This document shows, one piece after another, positions 37,458-45,925 of a stretch of DNA of 64,000 nucleotides. The position numbers were made by a program, and so were the translations under genes. The notes beneath the pieces are model-generated. The model was not told the origin of the DNA. It saw only the letters and a program-made list of their open reading frames with translations, and ran no database searches. Source of the stretch: Bisgaard Taxon 45. Lineage in GTDB: Bacteria > Pseudomonadota > Gammaproteobacteria > Enterobacterales > Pasteurellaceae. The stretch spans positions 645,219-709,218 of the forward strand of contig JAQAHH010000006.1 in the NCBI GenBank assembly GCA_030783905.1. The letters are read 5' to 3'. Numbering within the stretch: the stretch's first letter is position 1; each line of letters starts with the position of its first letter.

Positions 37458-37512
37458 TAAAAAAGTACCGCACTTTATCGGCCTGATAGCACCTCATCAA
37501 CTACGGTACTTT
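37458..37512 (-). terminator. candidate (partial) terminator between fdhF and hypC
   Basis: AAAGTACCG (37462-37470) and CGGTACTTT (37504-37512) can form a 9-bp stem with a 33-base loop, followed on the minus strand by TTTTATC. It includes an uptake signal (37467-37475). The large loop makes strong termination doubtful. Confidence 0.4.
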
Positions 37513-37519
37513 GTTTATC

Positions 37520-39673
37520 TTAATTAACCAATGCCTCAGATTTTAGGTGGTGTTTCAGTTTAGTATATTCCTCAATGACATAACGCTCAGCCCAGGCTTG
37601 ATCATCAATTTTTTCAATCCGCACCGCACTATATTTATATTCTGGCGTACGAGAACCTGGGTTTAAATGCTCAGCGGTCAATGCGTTACATTTCCCAATC
37701 CACCATTGATAGGTCATATAGCATGCGCCTTTATTGGTTCGAGCACTGACATCTGCACGAGAAATGACTTTACCACGAGAATTTAGCACCCAAACCAGAT
37801 CACCATGTTTAATACCTAATTCCTTGGCGTCTAGATTGTTCATTTGAACAAATCCTGGTTCATCGGCTAGTGCCGCTAAAGATTGACAATTTCCGGTCAT
37901 TGAACGACAAGAGTAATGTCCCACTTCACGGACGGTAGAAAGAACCAATGGATAATCTTCGGAGACATCCTCCATTGGTGGCAACCAATCGCAAGCAAAG
38001 AATTCCGCTTTTCCTCCTTCACGGTCAAATATTTGTCCTTTATACAAATATTGTGTTCCCTGATCTTCTGGTCCTTCATCATAGCATGGCCATTGGATAT
38101 ACCCCATACCTTCCATTTTCTCATATGTGGCGCCTTTATAAATTGGGCAAAGCTGACGAAGTTCGTCCCAAATTTCTTTGGTATTGTTGTAGTGCATTGG
38201 ATAACCCATTGCAGTAGAGATTTCACTGATAATTTCCCAATCGTGTTTAACATCGCCAACCGGCTCGACCGCTTTATAGAAACGTTGGAATCCACGGTCT
38301 GCAGCAGAATAAACACCTTCATGTTCTGCACAGGATGTTGCCGGTAAAATCACGTCAGCGGCAGCAGCAGTTTGGGTCATAAAAATGTCTTGTACAATGA
38401 TAAACTCAAGATCTTCAAAGGTTTTCTTCATTGCATTAATATCAGGTTCAGTTTGTAATGTATCTTCACCCATAATATAGAATGCTTTGAGATGACCTTC
38501 TTTGACTGCATGTGGTACCTCACTTAATGGTACACCAGGTTTAGTATTTAATTCATCGACTCCCCAAGCATTGGCAAATTTTTTCATGGTCGCTGGATCA
38601 TTTAAACGCTGATAACCTGGTAATGTGTTATACAGCGCGCCCATATCACACGCACCCTGAACGTTATTTTGTCCACGCACTGGGTTTACACCAACATTAG
38701 GTTTGCCTAAATTCCCTGTTAGCATCGCAATACTGGCGAGTGAGCGAACGGCCTCAACGCCTTGACGGAATTGACAGACGCCCATTCCCCACAGAATGGT
38801 TGCACTTTCTGCCGTCGCATAAGTTCGGGCAATATCACGTACCATTTGAGGCTCAATCCCTGTAATGTGTGCTGTAGATTCTGGGGTGTAATTTTTGACG
38901 ATTTCATACATTTCATCATAATTTTCTGTATGTTCATCAATAAATTTCTGATCAACTAAGTTTTCTTCTATAATCACGTTCATCATTGCGTTAAGGAATG
39001 CGACATTACTACCATTTTTTAATGGCGCATAAATATCCGCAATCCTTGCCGTTTCAATTTTACGCGGATCGCACACAATAATTTTGGCACCTTTTTCTTT
39101 GGCACGATTGATACGGCGAGCAACAATTGGATGCGATGTTGACGCATTATAACCAAAAATAAAGAGGCATTTGGTGTCTTCAATTTCAACAATAGAGTTT
39201 GACATTGCACCGTTACCGACCGATTTGAGCAGACCTGCTACAGAAGGGCCGTGTCAGACACGTGCACAACAGTCAACATTATTATTTCTTAATCCCGCAC
39301 GGGCAAATTTTTGCATCACATAATTCGCTTCATTCCCTGCACCACGGGAGGAGCCTGTCACCATGATGGATTCATTTCCATATTTATTCCGAATTTCTGT
39401 TAAACGGTTTGCACAGTAGCTAATGGCTTCGTCCCAACTAACCGGTGTGAATTTTTCGCCACGTTTATAACGAATCATTGGTTGAGTTAATCTTGGTGTT
39501 AAAATTTTTGTATCATGTACAAAATCCCAACCATAGTATCCTTTTAGACAAAGTTCACCTTCATTGGTGAGACCATTTGCACCTTCGGCTCCCACAATCT
39601 TATTGTTTTCGACCAACAAATAGATTTTGCAACCAGAGGCACAATATGGACATACAGTAATTACTTTTTTCAT
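37520..39673 (-). CDS. fdhF: formate dehydrogenase H, selenocysteine-containing
   Basis: Oxidises formate to CO2 and feeds electrons to the hydrogenase in the formate hydrogenlyase complex, using bis-MGD molybdenum, selenocysteine and one 4Fe-4S cluster. The frame is interrupted only by TGA at 39254-39256, codon 140. This is the Sec140 position of E. coli FdhF (context CCARV-Sec-HGPSVAGL), so I annotate one gene of about 717 residues read through. Cluster ligands are CPYCASGCKI and CLKGYYGWDF. The MGD domain includes GMGVCQFRQGVEAVRSLA and VREVGHYSCRSMTGNC. Start at 39673 (MKKVITVCPYC), 8 bases from AAAGGA; the ATG two codons earlier is too close to the ribosome site. Confidence 0.95.
39217..39256 (-). 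promoter_or_regulatory. SECIS element and UGA selenocysteine codon of fdhF
   Basis: Directly after the UGA (39256-39254) the mRNA can fold the bacterial SECIS hairpin. An AGGUCU loop lies on a GC/GC stem (GCAGGTCTGC at 39238-39229), then an A-U pair, a bulged U, and G-C and U-A pairs. The loop and bulged U are the SelB recognition features of E. coli fdhF. Confidence 0.88.
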
Positions 39674-39703
39674 AATCATTGTCCTTTGTTGATGTTGCTT
39701 TAT

Positions 39704-39719
39704 GTGAACCGAAGTTCAC
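39704..39719 (-). promoter_or_regulatory. UUCG tetraloop hairpin in the fdhF leader
   Basis: GTGAAC-TTCG-GTTCAC on the minus strand, a 6-bp stem with a very stable UUCG loop, 30-45 bases before the fdhF ATG. No U-tract follows. It may stabilise the processed fdhF mRNA 5' end. Confidence 0.5.
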
Positions 39720-39769
39720 TCCCCACATTGTACGACCCTATTTGATAAGACATCCCATCACCTTGGCTC

Positions 39770-40222
39770 TTACAGCGAACTAAAGTGCGGTCCGTTTTGC
39801 CAATTTTTTAGTGCATCATAAATTTGCACTACCCCTTGTTTTACGCAAGGGGTCATTGGGAACATAAACGAGACAATATCAGGTTGAATCCCAATAAAAT
39901 GTACTACATTGATTTCTTGTTCTAATTGTTCGATTAAAAAGTTGAGCGGTAGATTATGTGTGCTCATAATAAACATATCTGCAATAAGCGCTTTATCAAT
40001 AATACGGATTTCTCCAGCCGGAAGATCCATTTCCGTCGCATCGACGATCACTACACACTCTGGCTTGAGCTGCCGAATGATATGTACCTGATTTTCAGGC
40101 ATTGATCCGCCATTAATCGCTTGCCAATTCGGTAGCGGTGCTTTTTGCAACATTTCATAAAGCATAATACCTGCTGCATCATCGCCCATCATGCTATTAC
40201 CAACACAAAGTACAACGTTCAT
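39770..40222 (-). CDS. hycI: hydrogenase maturation endopeptidase HycI
   Basis: 150-residue nickel-dependent protease that removes the C-terminal extension of the hydrogenase large subunit after NiFe insertion. Family marks are VLCVGNSMMGDDAAG (with catalytic-site Asp), VIVDATEMDLPAGEIRII, STHNLPLNFLIEQL (His) and FIGIQPDIVSF. It is very like E. coli HycI (156). The ATG at 40222 overlaps the upstream stop by 1 base (TAATG). Its substrate is surely HyfG, which carries the matching 32-residue tail. Confidence 0.95.
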   Translation of the reverse strand: MNVVLCVGNSMMGDDAAGIMLYEMLQKAPLPNWQAINGGSMPENQVHIIRQLKPECVVIVDATEMDLPAGEIRIIDKALIADMFIMSTHNLPLNFLIEQLEQEINVVHFIGIQPDIVSFMFPMTPCVKQGVVQIYDALKNWQNGPHFSSL

Positions 40223-40647
40223 TATCCCCTCCGTTTTACCATAAGGTACATGACGGGTTCTTTTTGAATGGCAGCAAAGGTTGCCATTAAAGTGTCTGTC
40301 CATTTACATTCTTGGGGATTGAAGTGCGGTCTATTTTTACTGAACATGATGGCTAAGCTATTGATATGTGTAATATCAATCATAATTTCGCCGAACTTAA
40401 TTAAACCGACTAATTTTCGTTTTGCCTCACTTTCAGGCAGTTTATCTAGCCATTGTTTATAGTCTGCATAAGGGCATTGTAAAATAGGTTTAAAGCAGTC
40501 AATGACCCCTACATGATGTCCAATAGCCAACGAGTAATACATGACCTGTTTACTTTGCTCTGGCACATCTTCATCACTGTCCACAAATTTCTGATTGAGC
40601 ACATAAAACTCAACAATGGGTTGTGAGTATTGACTATAACGATCCAT
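40222..40647 (-). CDS. hyfJ: formate hydrogenlyase maturation protein HycH/HyfJ family
   Basis: 141-residue soluble protein of the HycH family, recognised by KQVMYYSLAIGHHVGVIDCFKPIL and LVGLIKFGEIMIDITHINSLA. In E. coli HycH is needed for maturation of the hydrogenase-3 large subunit; HyfJ is the hydrogenase-4 counterpart. The precise step is unclear. I start at ATG 40647 (GAGG 6 bases before) rather than a TTG at 40659 that overlaps hyfI. It sits between hyfI and hycI, as hycH does before hycI in E. coli. Assignment to HyfJ versus HycH rests on operon context. Confidence 0.87.
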   Translation of the reverse strand: MDRYSQYSQPIVEFYVLNQKFVDSDEDVPEQSKQVMYYSLAIGHHVGVIDCFKPILQCPYADYKQWLDKLPESEAKRKLVGLIKFGEIMIDITHINSLAIMFSKNRPHFNPQECKWTDTLMATFAAIQKEPVMYLMVKRRG

Positions 40648-40655
40648 TTCAAACC

Positions 40656-41420
40656 TCAACCTGAAAATGGCAGACTAATAGCATGTAAGCGATGCATTAT
40701 CTCACTCAAACGTGGATCTTGTTCTCTTGCTAAGTATTCGCCAAGACGAACACCAAAAGGAATCGATTCATCTGCTGTCATCATTTTTAAATACCGTGTT
40801 GCAATATCTCCACCTTGACGGTATCCAGCTAAACGTCTTGCTTCTCGTTCTAATTCAATACGTAAGTCTGCTGGCACAGAAGGAAAGTGAAGTTGAGCGT
40901 CTATTTTCGGATTGGCTACTTCTTGTTTGCCTTTTAGTTTTTGATCGAGTAAACCTAATGCCATTGCAAAACCATAAATGGTTGCGGCAGGCGTTGGCGG
41001 ACACCCCGGAATATACACATCAATTGGCACGATGCGGTCGCTTCCCCCCCAAACACAATAAAGATCATGGAAAATCCCCCCACTGCAACCACAGGCACCA
41101 TAAGAAATACAAATTTTAGGATCTGGCGCAGATTCATAGGCCCTAATGGCGGGCACTAACATGGAACGTGTCACGGCACCAGTGAATAAAAGAATGTCAG
41201 CATGACGTGGTGAGGCTACCACTTTTATCCCAAAACGTTCAGCATCAAATACGGGGGTAATCGTACTAAAAATTTCAATTTCACAACCATTACAACCACC
41301 GCAGTCAACACGATAAACATAGGCAGAACGTTGTATGTCTTTGAGTAATTTGCCTTTTAATTGGGCTATTTGTTCATCAACAGTAAGAGGTTGAACTTGG
41401 AAATTTTGTAAATCAGTCAT
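40656..41420 (-). CDS. hyfI: hydrogenase-4 small (NuoB-like) iron-sulfur subunit
   Basis: 254-residue 4Fe-4S protein that passes electrons to the NiFe large subunit; homologous to HycG and to NuoB of complex I. Cluster cysteines lie in [29 protein letters not shown] (positions about 39-46), [11 protein letters not shown] and [17 protein letters not shown]. The C-terminal extension ([15 protein letters not shown]...) is as in HycG. The start overlaps the hyfH stop by 4 bases (ATGA). Part of the soluble arm facing the cytoplasm. Confidence 0.95.
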   Translation of the reverse strand: MTDLQNFQVQPLTVDEQIAQLKGKLLKDIQRSAYVYRVDCGGCNGCEIEIFSTITPVFDAERFGIKVVASPRHADILLFTGAVTRSMLVPAIRAYESAPDPKICISYGACGCSGGIFHDLYCVWGGSDRIVPIDVYIPGCPPTPAATIYGFAMALGLLDQKLKGKQEVANPKIDAQLHFPSVPADLRIELEREARRLAGYRQGGDIATRYLKMMTADESIPFGVRLGEYLAREQDPRLSEIMHRLHAISLPFSG

Positions 41421-41986
41421 GTTCTGTCCTCCTGTTGATAAGTTGCTAGGGACATCCCCATTACTTTACCCATTTCGCCAGTTCTATTTAAAGATAATTG
41501 TCGCCGACATTCAGGGCAACATGAAAGCACCGCTCGTTGATGTTCAATTTGTTCATCGTTTAAACCGGCTTGTTTTAATAACGCAAGTGTGTAGTTAAAT
41601 TCTTTGTAGCTGGTAAAAGGTTGATGACAGTGAGAGCAACATATTGTTGGAAATACGGTTTCTTGTAGTAGGTCATTTTTATTGATAACCGCCAATTCAA
41701 AATCGGGCGTCAACCGAATGGCTTTTGTTGGGCAAACTTCTTCGCATCGCCCACAGAAGATGCAACGCGCTAAAAATAAGGACCATGTACGATCGCCTGT
41801 GACCGGATCTGTTCTCATCGTAAGAGCATTTGCCGGACATGCAATAGTACAAGCAGAGCAGACGATGCATTGATCTGAATTAAATTCAGGTTTTCCACGT
41901 AAATCAGGATGCACTTCTAAAGGTTTAAACGGGTATTTAACGGTCACATCACCTGTTTTAAAGACGGATTTTAAAAGTTTAAACAT
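41417..41986 (-). CDS. hyfH: hydrogenase-4 ferredoxin-like subunit (HycF/NuoI-like)
   Basis: 189-residue protein with two 4Fe-4S motifs ([16 protein letters not shown] and [16 protein letters not shown]). A C-terminal four-cysteine zinc or rubredoxin-like site (CCSHCHQP ... CCPECRRQL) is typical of HycF/HyfH. It wires electrons from the formate dehydrogenase side toward HyfI. GGAGGAC precedes the ATG, and it couples by ATGA overlap to hyfI. Homologous to NuoI of complex I. Confidence 0.94.
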   Translation of the reverse strand: MFKLLKSVFKTGDVTVKYPFKPLEVHPDLRGKPEFNSDQCIVCSACTIACPANALTMRTDPVTGDRTWSLFLARCIFCGRCEEVCPTKAIRLTPDFELAVINKNDLLQETVFPTICCSHCHQPFTSYKEFNYTLALLKQAGLNDEQIEHQRAVLSCCPECRRQLSLNRTGEMGKVMGMSLATYQQEDRT

Positions 41987-41996
41987 GTTGTCCTCC

Positions 41997-43721
41997 CTAT
42001 TTTAACGGAGAGTTTTTACGTTCAATGCCATAGCGCTCTATTTCTTTATAGTCAATGATCTGCGCTTTACGTTTACGCACGTCAACCACCGTTACACGGT
42101 CAGTACAAGAATAGCAAGGATCCACGCTACCAATAATTAATGGTGCATCAGAAACGGTATTTCCTCGTAACATATAACGTAATACCGGCCAATTTGCATA
42201 AGTGGCAGCACGACAACGCCAACGATAGAGTTTTTGGTTATCACCAAGCATAGACCAATGGATATCTTCGCCACGTGGCGCTTCAGTAATACCTAAAGCA
42301 AATTTATAAGGTTGATAAGTAAAACCTTCAGAAAGTAATGGTCCTTCTGGCAAGTTATCTACCATATATTCCACGATGTTCATCGATTCATACGTTTCTT
42401 GAATGCGAATACTTAAACGTGAAAAAACATCACAATCATCTGCGTGGTGTGTTTTAAATGGGATTTTGTCATACGCAGAAAATGGATGATATTTACGTAC
42501 ATCCCGTTCAAATCCACTACCACGTACTAATGGACCGACAGGGCTATAGTCGCGAGCAATTTTATTGGCTAGTTGTCCAATATTGACCGTTCTTTGTTGT
42601 ATATTGGGGGTATTGAGGAGAATATCCACTAATTCTTTAAAGTCTTGGCGCATTTCTTTCACTAACTGGATACAGGCATTGCGTTGCTCTTTTAAAATAT
42701 CTCGACGTACACCACCAATAAGGTTTATCCCGTAAGTTTTTCTTGCTCCTGTCAGTATCTCAGCCAGTGTCATTGACTTCTCTCTCACGCGGAAGAATTG
42801 CATAAAACCTGTGTCAAATCCGACGAAGTGACTAGAGAGACCAATATTTAACATATGACTATGTAAACGTTCTACTTCTAATAATAAGGTTCGAATCCAT
42901 TGCGCTCGTTCTGGTACGATTAAACCTAATGCATTTTCTACAGAGTTTGCATAGGCTACACTGTGAGTAAATCCGCAGATACCGCAAACACGGTCAGCTA
43001 AAAAAGTCACTTGATCGTAGTCCATACGCGTTTCTGCCAGTTTTTCCATGCCACGATGAACATAAAATAGACGATAATCGGCATCAACAATATCTTCACC
43101 ATCAACAAATAAGCGAAAATGTCCTGGTTCATCAGAAGTAATATGTAATGGCCCGATTGGGACAATTCTTCCTTCACCTTTTTCATTTATAAATTCATAG
43201 GTTTCAGTTTCTGTTATCGGTTCAGGACGTAAGCGATAGTCCATCGCATCTTTACGTAAAGGATAAAGCCCATCAGGCCAATCGTCAGGGAGCACTAAAC
43301 GACGTTCATCAGGCAAACCAACAGGAATTAAGCCATACATATCACGCACTTCACGCTCTCCCCAAACTGCAGCAGGAACTTTAGGCGTGACAGACGGGTA
43401 TTCTAATGTAATCGCATCAACGAGCGCTTTAATCACCACCCAACTTTTGGTATGCCCTTCCATTGATAAAACGTAATACACCGCATAATGACCATTAATT
43501 GTTCTCTCATCGTTACCAAAGAGGACAGAAAGCCACCCATTATGTTCGTAATACAGCCATTCAACGATGTCAGGCAACATATTGGTTTTGACGGTTAATG
43601 TCACTTGTTCATCTGTTGACCACACTTCCTCTAAAATCGTATTCGGAAATTTCTGTTCAAGTGCGACAACATAGCATTTCCCCGTTTGTTGACCGACGGT
43701 AAGATTTTCATTTAAGACCAT
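41997..43721 (-). CDS. hyfG: hydrogenase-4 catalytic large subunit (NiFe)
   Basis: 574-residue fusion of a NuoC-like N-terminal domain (residues 1 to about 160, with GEREVRDMYGLIPVGLPDERRLVLPDDWP) and a NuoD-like NiFe domain. Nickel-iron ligands are the two motifs RVCGICGFTH and DPCYSCTDR. The Arg after CTD is the expected HycI cleavage point, leaving a 32-residue tail (VTVVDVRKRK to SPLK), the same tail length as E. coli HycE. Reduces protons with electrons from formate. It keeps every catalytic motif, so the enzyme should be active. Confidence 0.96.
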   Translation of the reverse strand: MVLNENLTVGQQTGKCYVVALEQKFPNTILEEVWSTDEQVTLTVKTNMLPDIVEWLYYEHNGWLSVLFGNDERTINGHYAVYYVLSMEGHTKSWVVIKALVDAITLEYPSVTPKVPAAVWGEREVRDMYGLIPVGLPDERRLVLPDDWPDGLYPLRKDAMDYRLRPEPITETETYEFINEKGEGRIVPIGPLHITSDEPGHFRLFVDGEDIVDADYRLFYVHRGMEKLAETRMDYDQVTFLADRVCGICGFTHSVAYANSVENALGLIVPERAQWIRTLLLEVERLHSHMLNIGLSSHFVGFDTGFMQFFRVREKSMTLAEILTGARKTYGINLIGGVRRDILKEQRNACIQLVKEMRQDFKELVDILLNTPNIQQRTVNIGQLANKIARDYSPVGPLVRGSGFERDVRKYHPFSAYDKIPFKTHHADDCDVFSRLSIRIQETYESMNIVEYMVDNLPEGPLLSEGFTYQPYKFALGITEAPRGEDIHWSMLGDNQKLYRWRCRAATYANWPVLRYMLRGNTVSDAPLIIGSVDPCYSCTDRVTVVDVRKRKAQIIDYKEIERYGIERKNSPLK

Positions 43722-43743
43722 AATTTCCCCCCCTAATGTCGAT

Positions 43744-45264
43744 CTAGTTATTTAATGGTAACCAAGGTAATACATCTGCGAGTGCCAGATTTTTCCCTAA
43801 TACAATATTGACTGCGTTATGCAACAGTTGCAGCATCGGTTCACTGAGGTATAAGCCAAAGAGGAACATTAAGCCAAGTAAAACTGCCATGGCAACAAGC
43901 GTTGTGATTGAAAATTCCCCTTCTTCAATATGTTCTGGTTTCTCGCCTAATACGGTATTGAGGATCATTTTAGCTAATGCCGTTAATACGATGGTTAACA
44001 ATAATAAGCAGAATAACATTAGACCAATATGACCAGCAGAAATCCCTGCTGTCACAAGTGCTAATTCACTAATAAATAAGTTAAAAGGTGGAATACCACT
44101 TAAAGCTAATGCACCGCCCGCAAAGAGAAGCGCCGTAACTGGCATGGTTTTCCACAATCCTCTGACTTCGCCAATATCACGGCTGTGATATTTGACTAAA
44201 ATATTCCCTGAGGCACAGAAAAGTAGGGTTTTGGCGAGACTATGATTAATGGTATGTAATAAGCCCGCAAATACACCGAGTGGCCCGCCAATACCAAAAC
44301 CTAATGCAATTAACCCCATATTTTCAATACTCGAATAGGCTAATAACCGTTTGATATCGCGTTGTACAATGATGAATAAGGCGGCAATTGCCACAGAGAC
44401 AATACCAAAGGCTAACAATAAGGTTTGAGCAAAAGTATCGCCAATCGCTTTATTAGTAATAATGTAATAACGAATCACAATGAGCATTGCACAGTTAAGT
44501 AGAATGCCAGATAAAATCGCACTGACGGGGCTAGGCGCCTCACTATGCGCATCGGGTAACCAAGTATGCATTGGAAAGAAACCACATTTGGTACCAAATC
44601 CAATTAAGATAAAAATAAAGGCAAGATGGACAAGTGCGGGATCAAGTGCGCTTGCATTTTCATTAATTTTTGTCCAGAAAATGGCCTGTTCTGGATCAGC
44701 TAATATGTTACTTGCATCAGCAAAGATGAGTAGCGTGCCATATAAACCAAATGCGACCCCGACAGAACAAATAATGACGTATTTCCAGGCGGCCTCTAAA
44801 GAAGTTCGTTTGCTATACGCCCCGACTAAAAAGGCTGAACTTAGTGTAGTTGCTTCAATACCGACCCACATGACAATAATGTTATTTGTCATTACAGAAA
44901 GAAACATCGTAAAGAAGAATAGGTGGAAAAACCCATAGTAATTGCTGTATTGCAAAAGACTAAATTCGCCTAACGCGAGCTCTTTATTCATATAGCCAAT
45001 GGAATAAATACCAGCAAGTAAGCCGACTATTCCGATGATAATAACGAAGATAGCGGATAAACTATCGACATAGAACCAATGACCTTCAGTGCTGACCGAC
45101 CCTTGTGATAAGACATCGATACCCAGTCTAAGTGTGAAAAACGCCATCAGCATCAACCCAGTGACATGTAAGCTCATGCTCCAACTTTTAGAACCTATAC
45201 GAGCAGAAACAAAGCAACCGAGCGAAACCAGTAATGGTGTAAGTAATAAAATTTCTATCCACAT
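43744..45264 (-). CDS. hyfF: hydrogenase-4 antiporter-like membrane subunit HyfF
   Basis: 506-residue polytopic membrane protein (about 14 helices) of the NuoL/M/N, Mrp-antiporter family. The conserved core contains TKCGFFPMHTWLPDAHSEAPSPVSAILSG (with the half-channel Lys and His), RDIKRLLAYSSIENMGLIALGFG and GLLHTINHSLAKTLLF. Together with HyfB and HyfD it gives hydrogenase-4 three antiporter-like modules, against one in hydrogenase-3, suggesting coupled ion pumping. Four bases separate it from hyfE. Confidence 0.94.
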   Translation of the reverse strand: MWIEILLLTPLLVSLGCFVSARIGSKSWSMSLHVTGLMLMAFFTLRLGIDVLSQGSVSTEGHWFYVDSLSAIFVIIIGIVGLLAGIYSIGYMNKELALGEFSLLQYSNYYGFFHLFFFTMFLSVMTNNIIVMWVGIEATTLSSAFLVGAYSKRTSLEAAWKYVIICSVGVAFGLYGTLLIFADASNILADPEQAIFWTKINENASALDPALVHLAFIFILIGFGTKCGFFPMHTWLPDAHSEAPSPVSAILSGILLNCAMLIVIRYYIITNKAIGDTFAQTLLLAFGIVSVAIAALFIIVQRDIKRLLAYSSIENMGLIALGFGIGGPLGVFAGLLHTINHSLAKTLLFCASGNILVKYHSRDIGEVRGLWKTMPVTALLFAGGALALSGIPPFNLFISELALVTAGISAGHIGLMLFCLLLLTIVLTALAKMILNTVLGEKPEHIEEGEFSITTLVAMAVLLGLMFLFGLYLSEPMLQLLHNAVNIVLGKNLALADVLPWLPLNN

Positions 45265-45268
45265 AACC

Positions 45269-45916
45269 TTACCCCTTTAACTCACTGAGATCTTTAGAGT
45301 CTAAGCTATTGATCTTATGATAAATTTTATTGACTAGTACCACCATAATAATCATCGCGAAAATCGCATCAGTTGAGATACCAATTTCAACTAATTTAGG
45401 TGCATTATTCGCCAGTAAAGCCAAACTGAGATGGGCACCGTTTTCCATTAAGCAATAACCAAATACTTGTTTTAAAATATGGCGTTGTGAGGCAATACAC
45501 AGCAACCCCAAAAAGAAATGTGCAAAGGAAACGGCAAGTGCGGGTTTCAAATTTTCTACTACGGTTAAATTAATTGGCTCTACAATTAAATGACTAACTA
45601 ACATCACTATTGGTAAAATAGGCAGTAGCCAAGCTTTGTTTAATCCATCTGAAAAATCATTTTCAGGTAACTTTTTGACCATATATAAAATGAGTGCGGG
45701 CACAAACACGACTTTAGTAAAAAAAGCTGAAATTGACCATACATATAACTCATGCGCTTGCATAACGTCGGCAAGGCTAAAGAAGAGTGCCACTAATACA
45801 AAAGACTGAATCGCATAGCCAATCGCTGCACTTTTTACTTTTTTGGTATAAATAATAATGATAGACGTAAAAATCAGTAATCCTGCCAAACTATTGACGA
45901 ATAATAAACTTGTCAT
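45269..45916 (-). CDS. hyfE: hydrogenase-4 membrane subunit HyfE
   Basis: 215-residue membrane protein with about six to seven helices. The C-terminal half resembles NuoK (GLLCIASQRHILKQVFGYCLMENGAHLSLALLA with a buried Glu). In E. coli HyfE has the same size (216) and has no counterpart in hydrogenase-3. It fills the NuoK/MrpC position between the pump modules and HyfC. Operon position between hyfD and hyfF is as in E. coli. Confidence 0.93.
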   Translation of the reverse strand: MTSLLFVNSLAGLLIFTSIIIIYTKKVKSAAIGYAIQSFVLVALFFSLADVMQAHELYVWSISAFFTKVVFVPALILYMVKKLPENDFSDGLNKAWLLPILPIVMLVSHLIVEPINLTVVENLKPALAVSFAHFFLGLLCIASQRHILKQVFGYCLMENGAHLSLALLANNAPKLVEIGISTDAIFAMIIMVVLVNKIYHKINSLDSKDLSELKG

Positions 45917-45925
45917 GATTCCCCC

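Noticed and set aside
37520..39679. fdhF read as two separate genes or a pseudogene broken by a stop codon
   Set aside because: The stop is UGA at exactly the known Sec140 position, both sides stay in one frame, and a SECIS hairpin follows. This is a selenoprotein, not a break.
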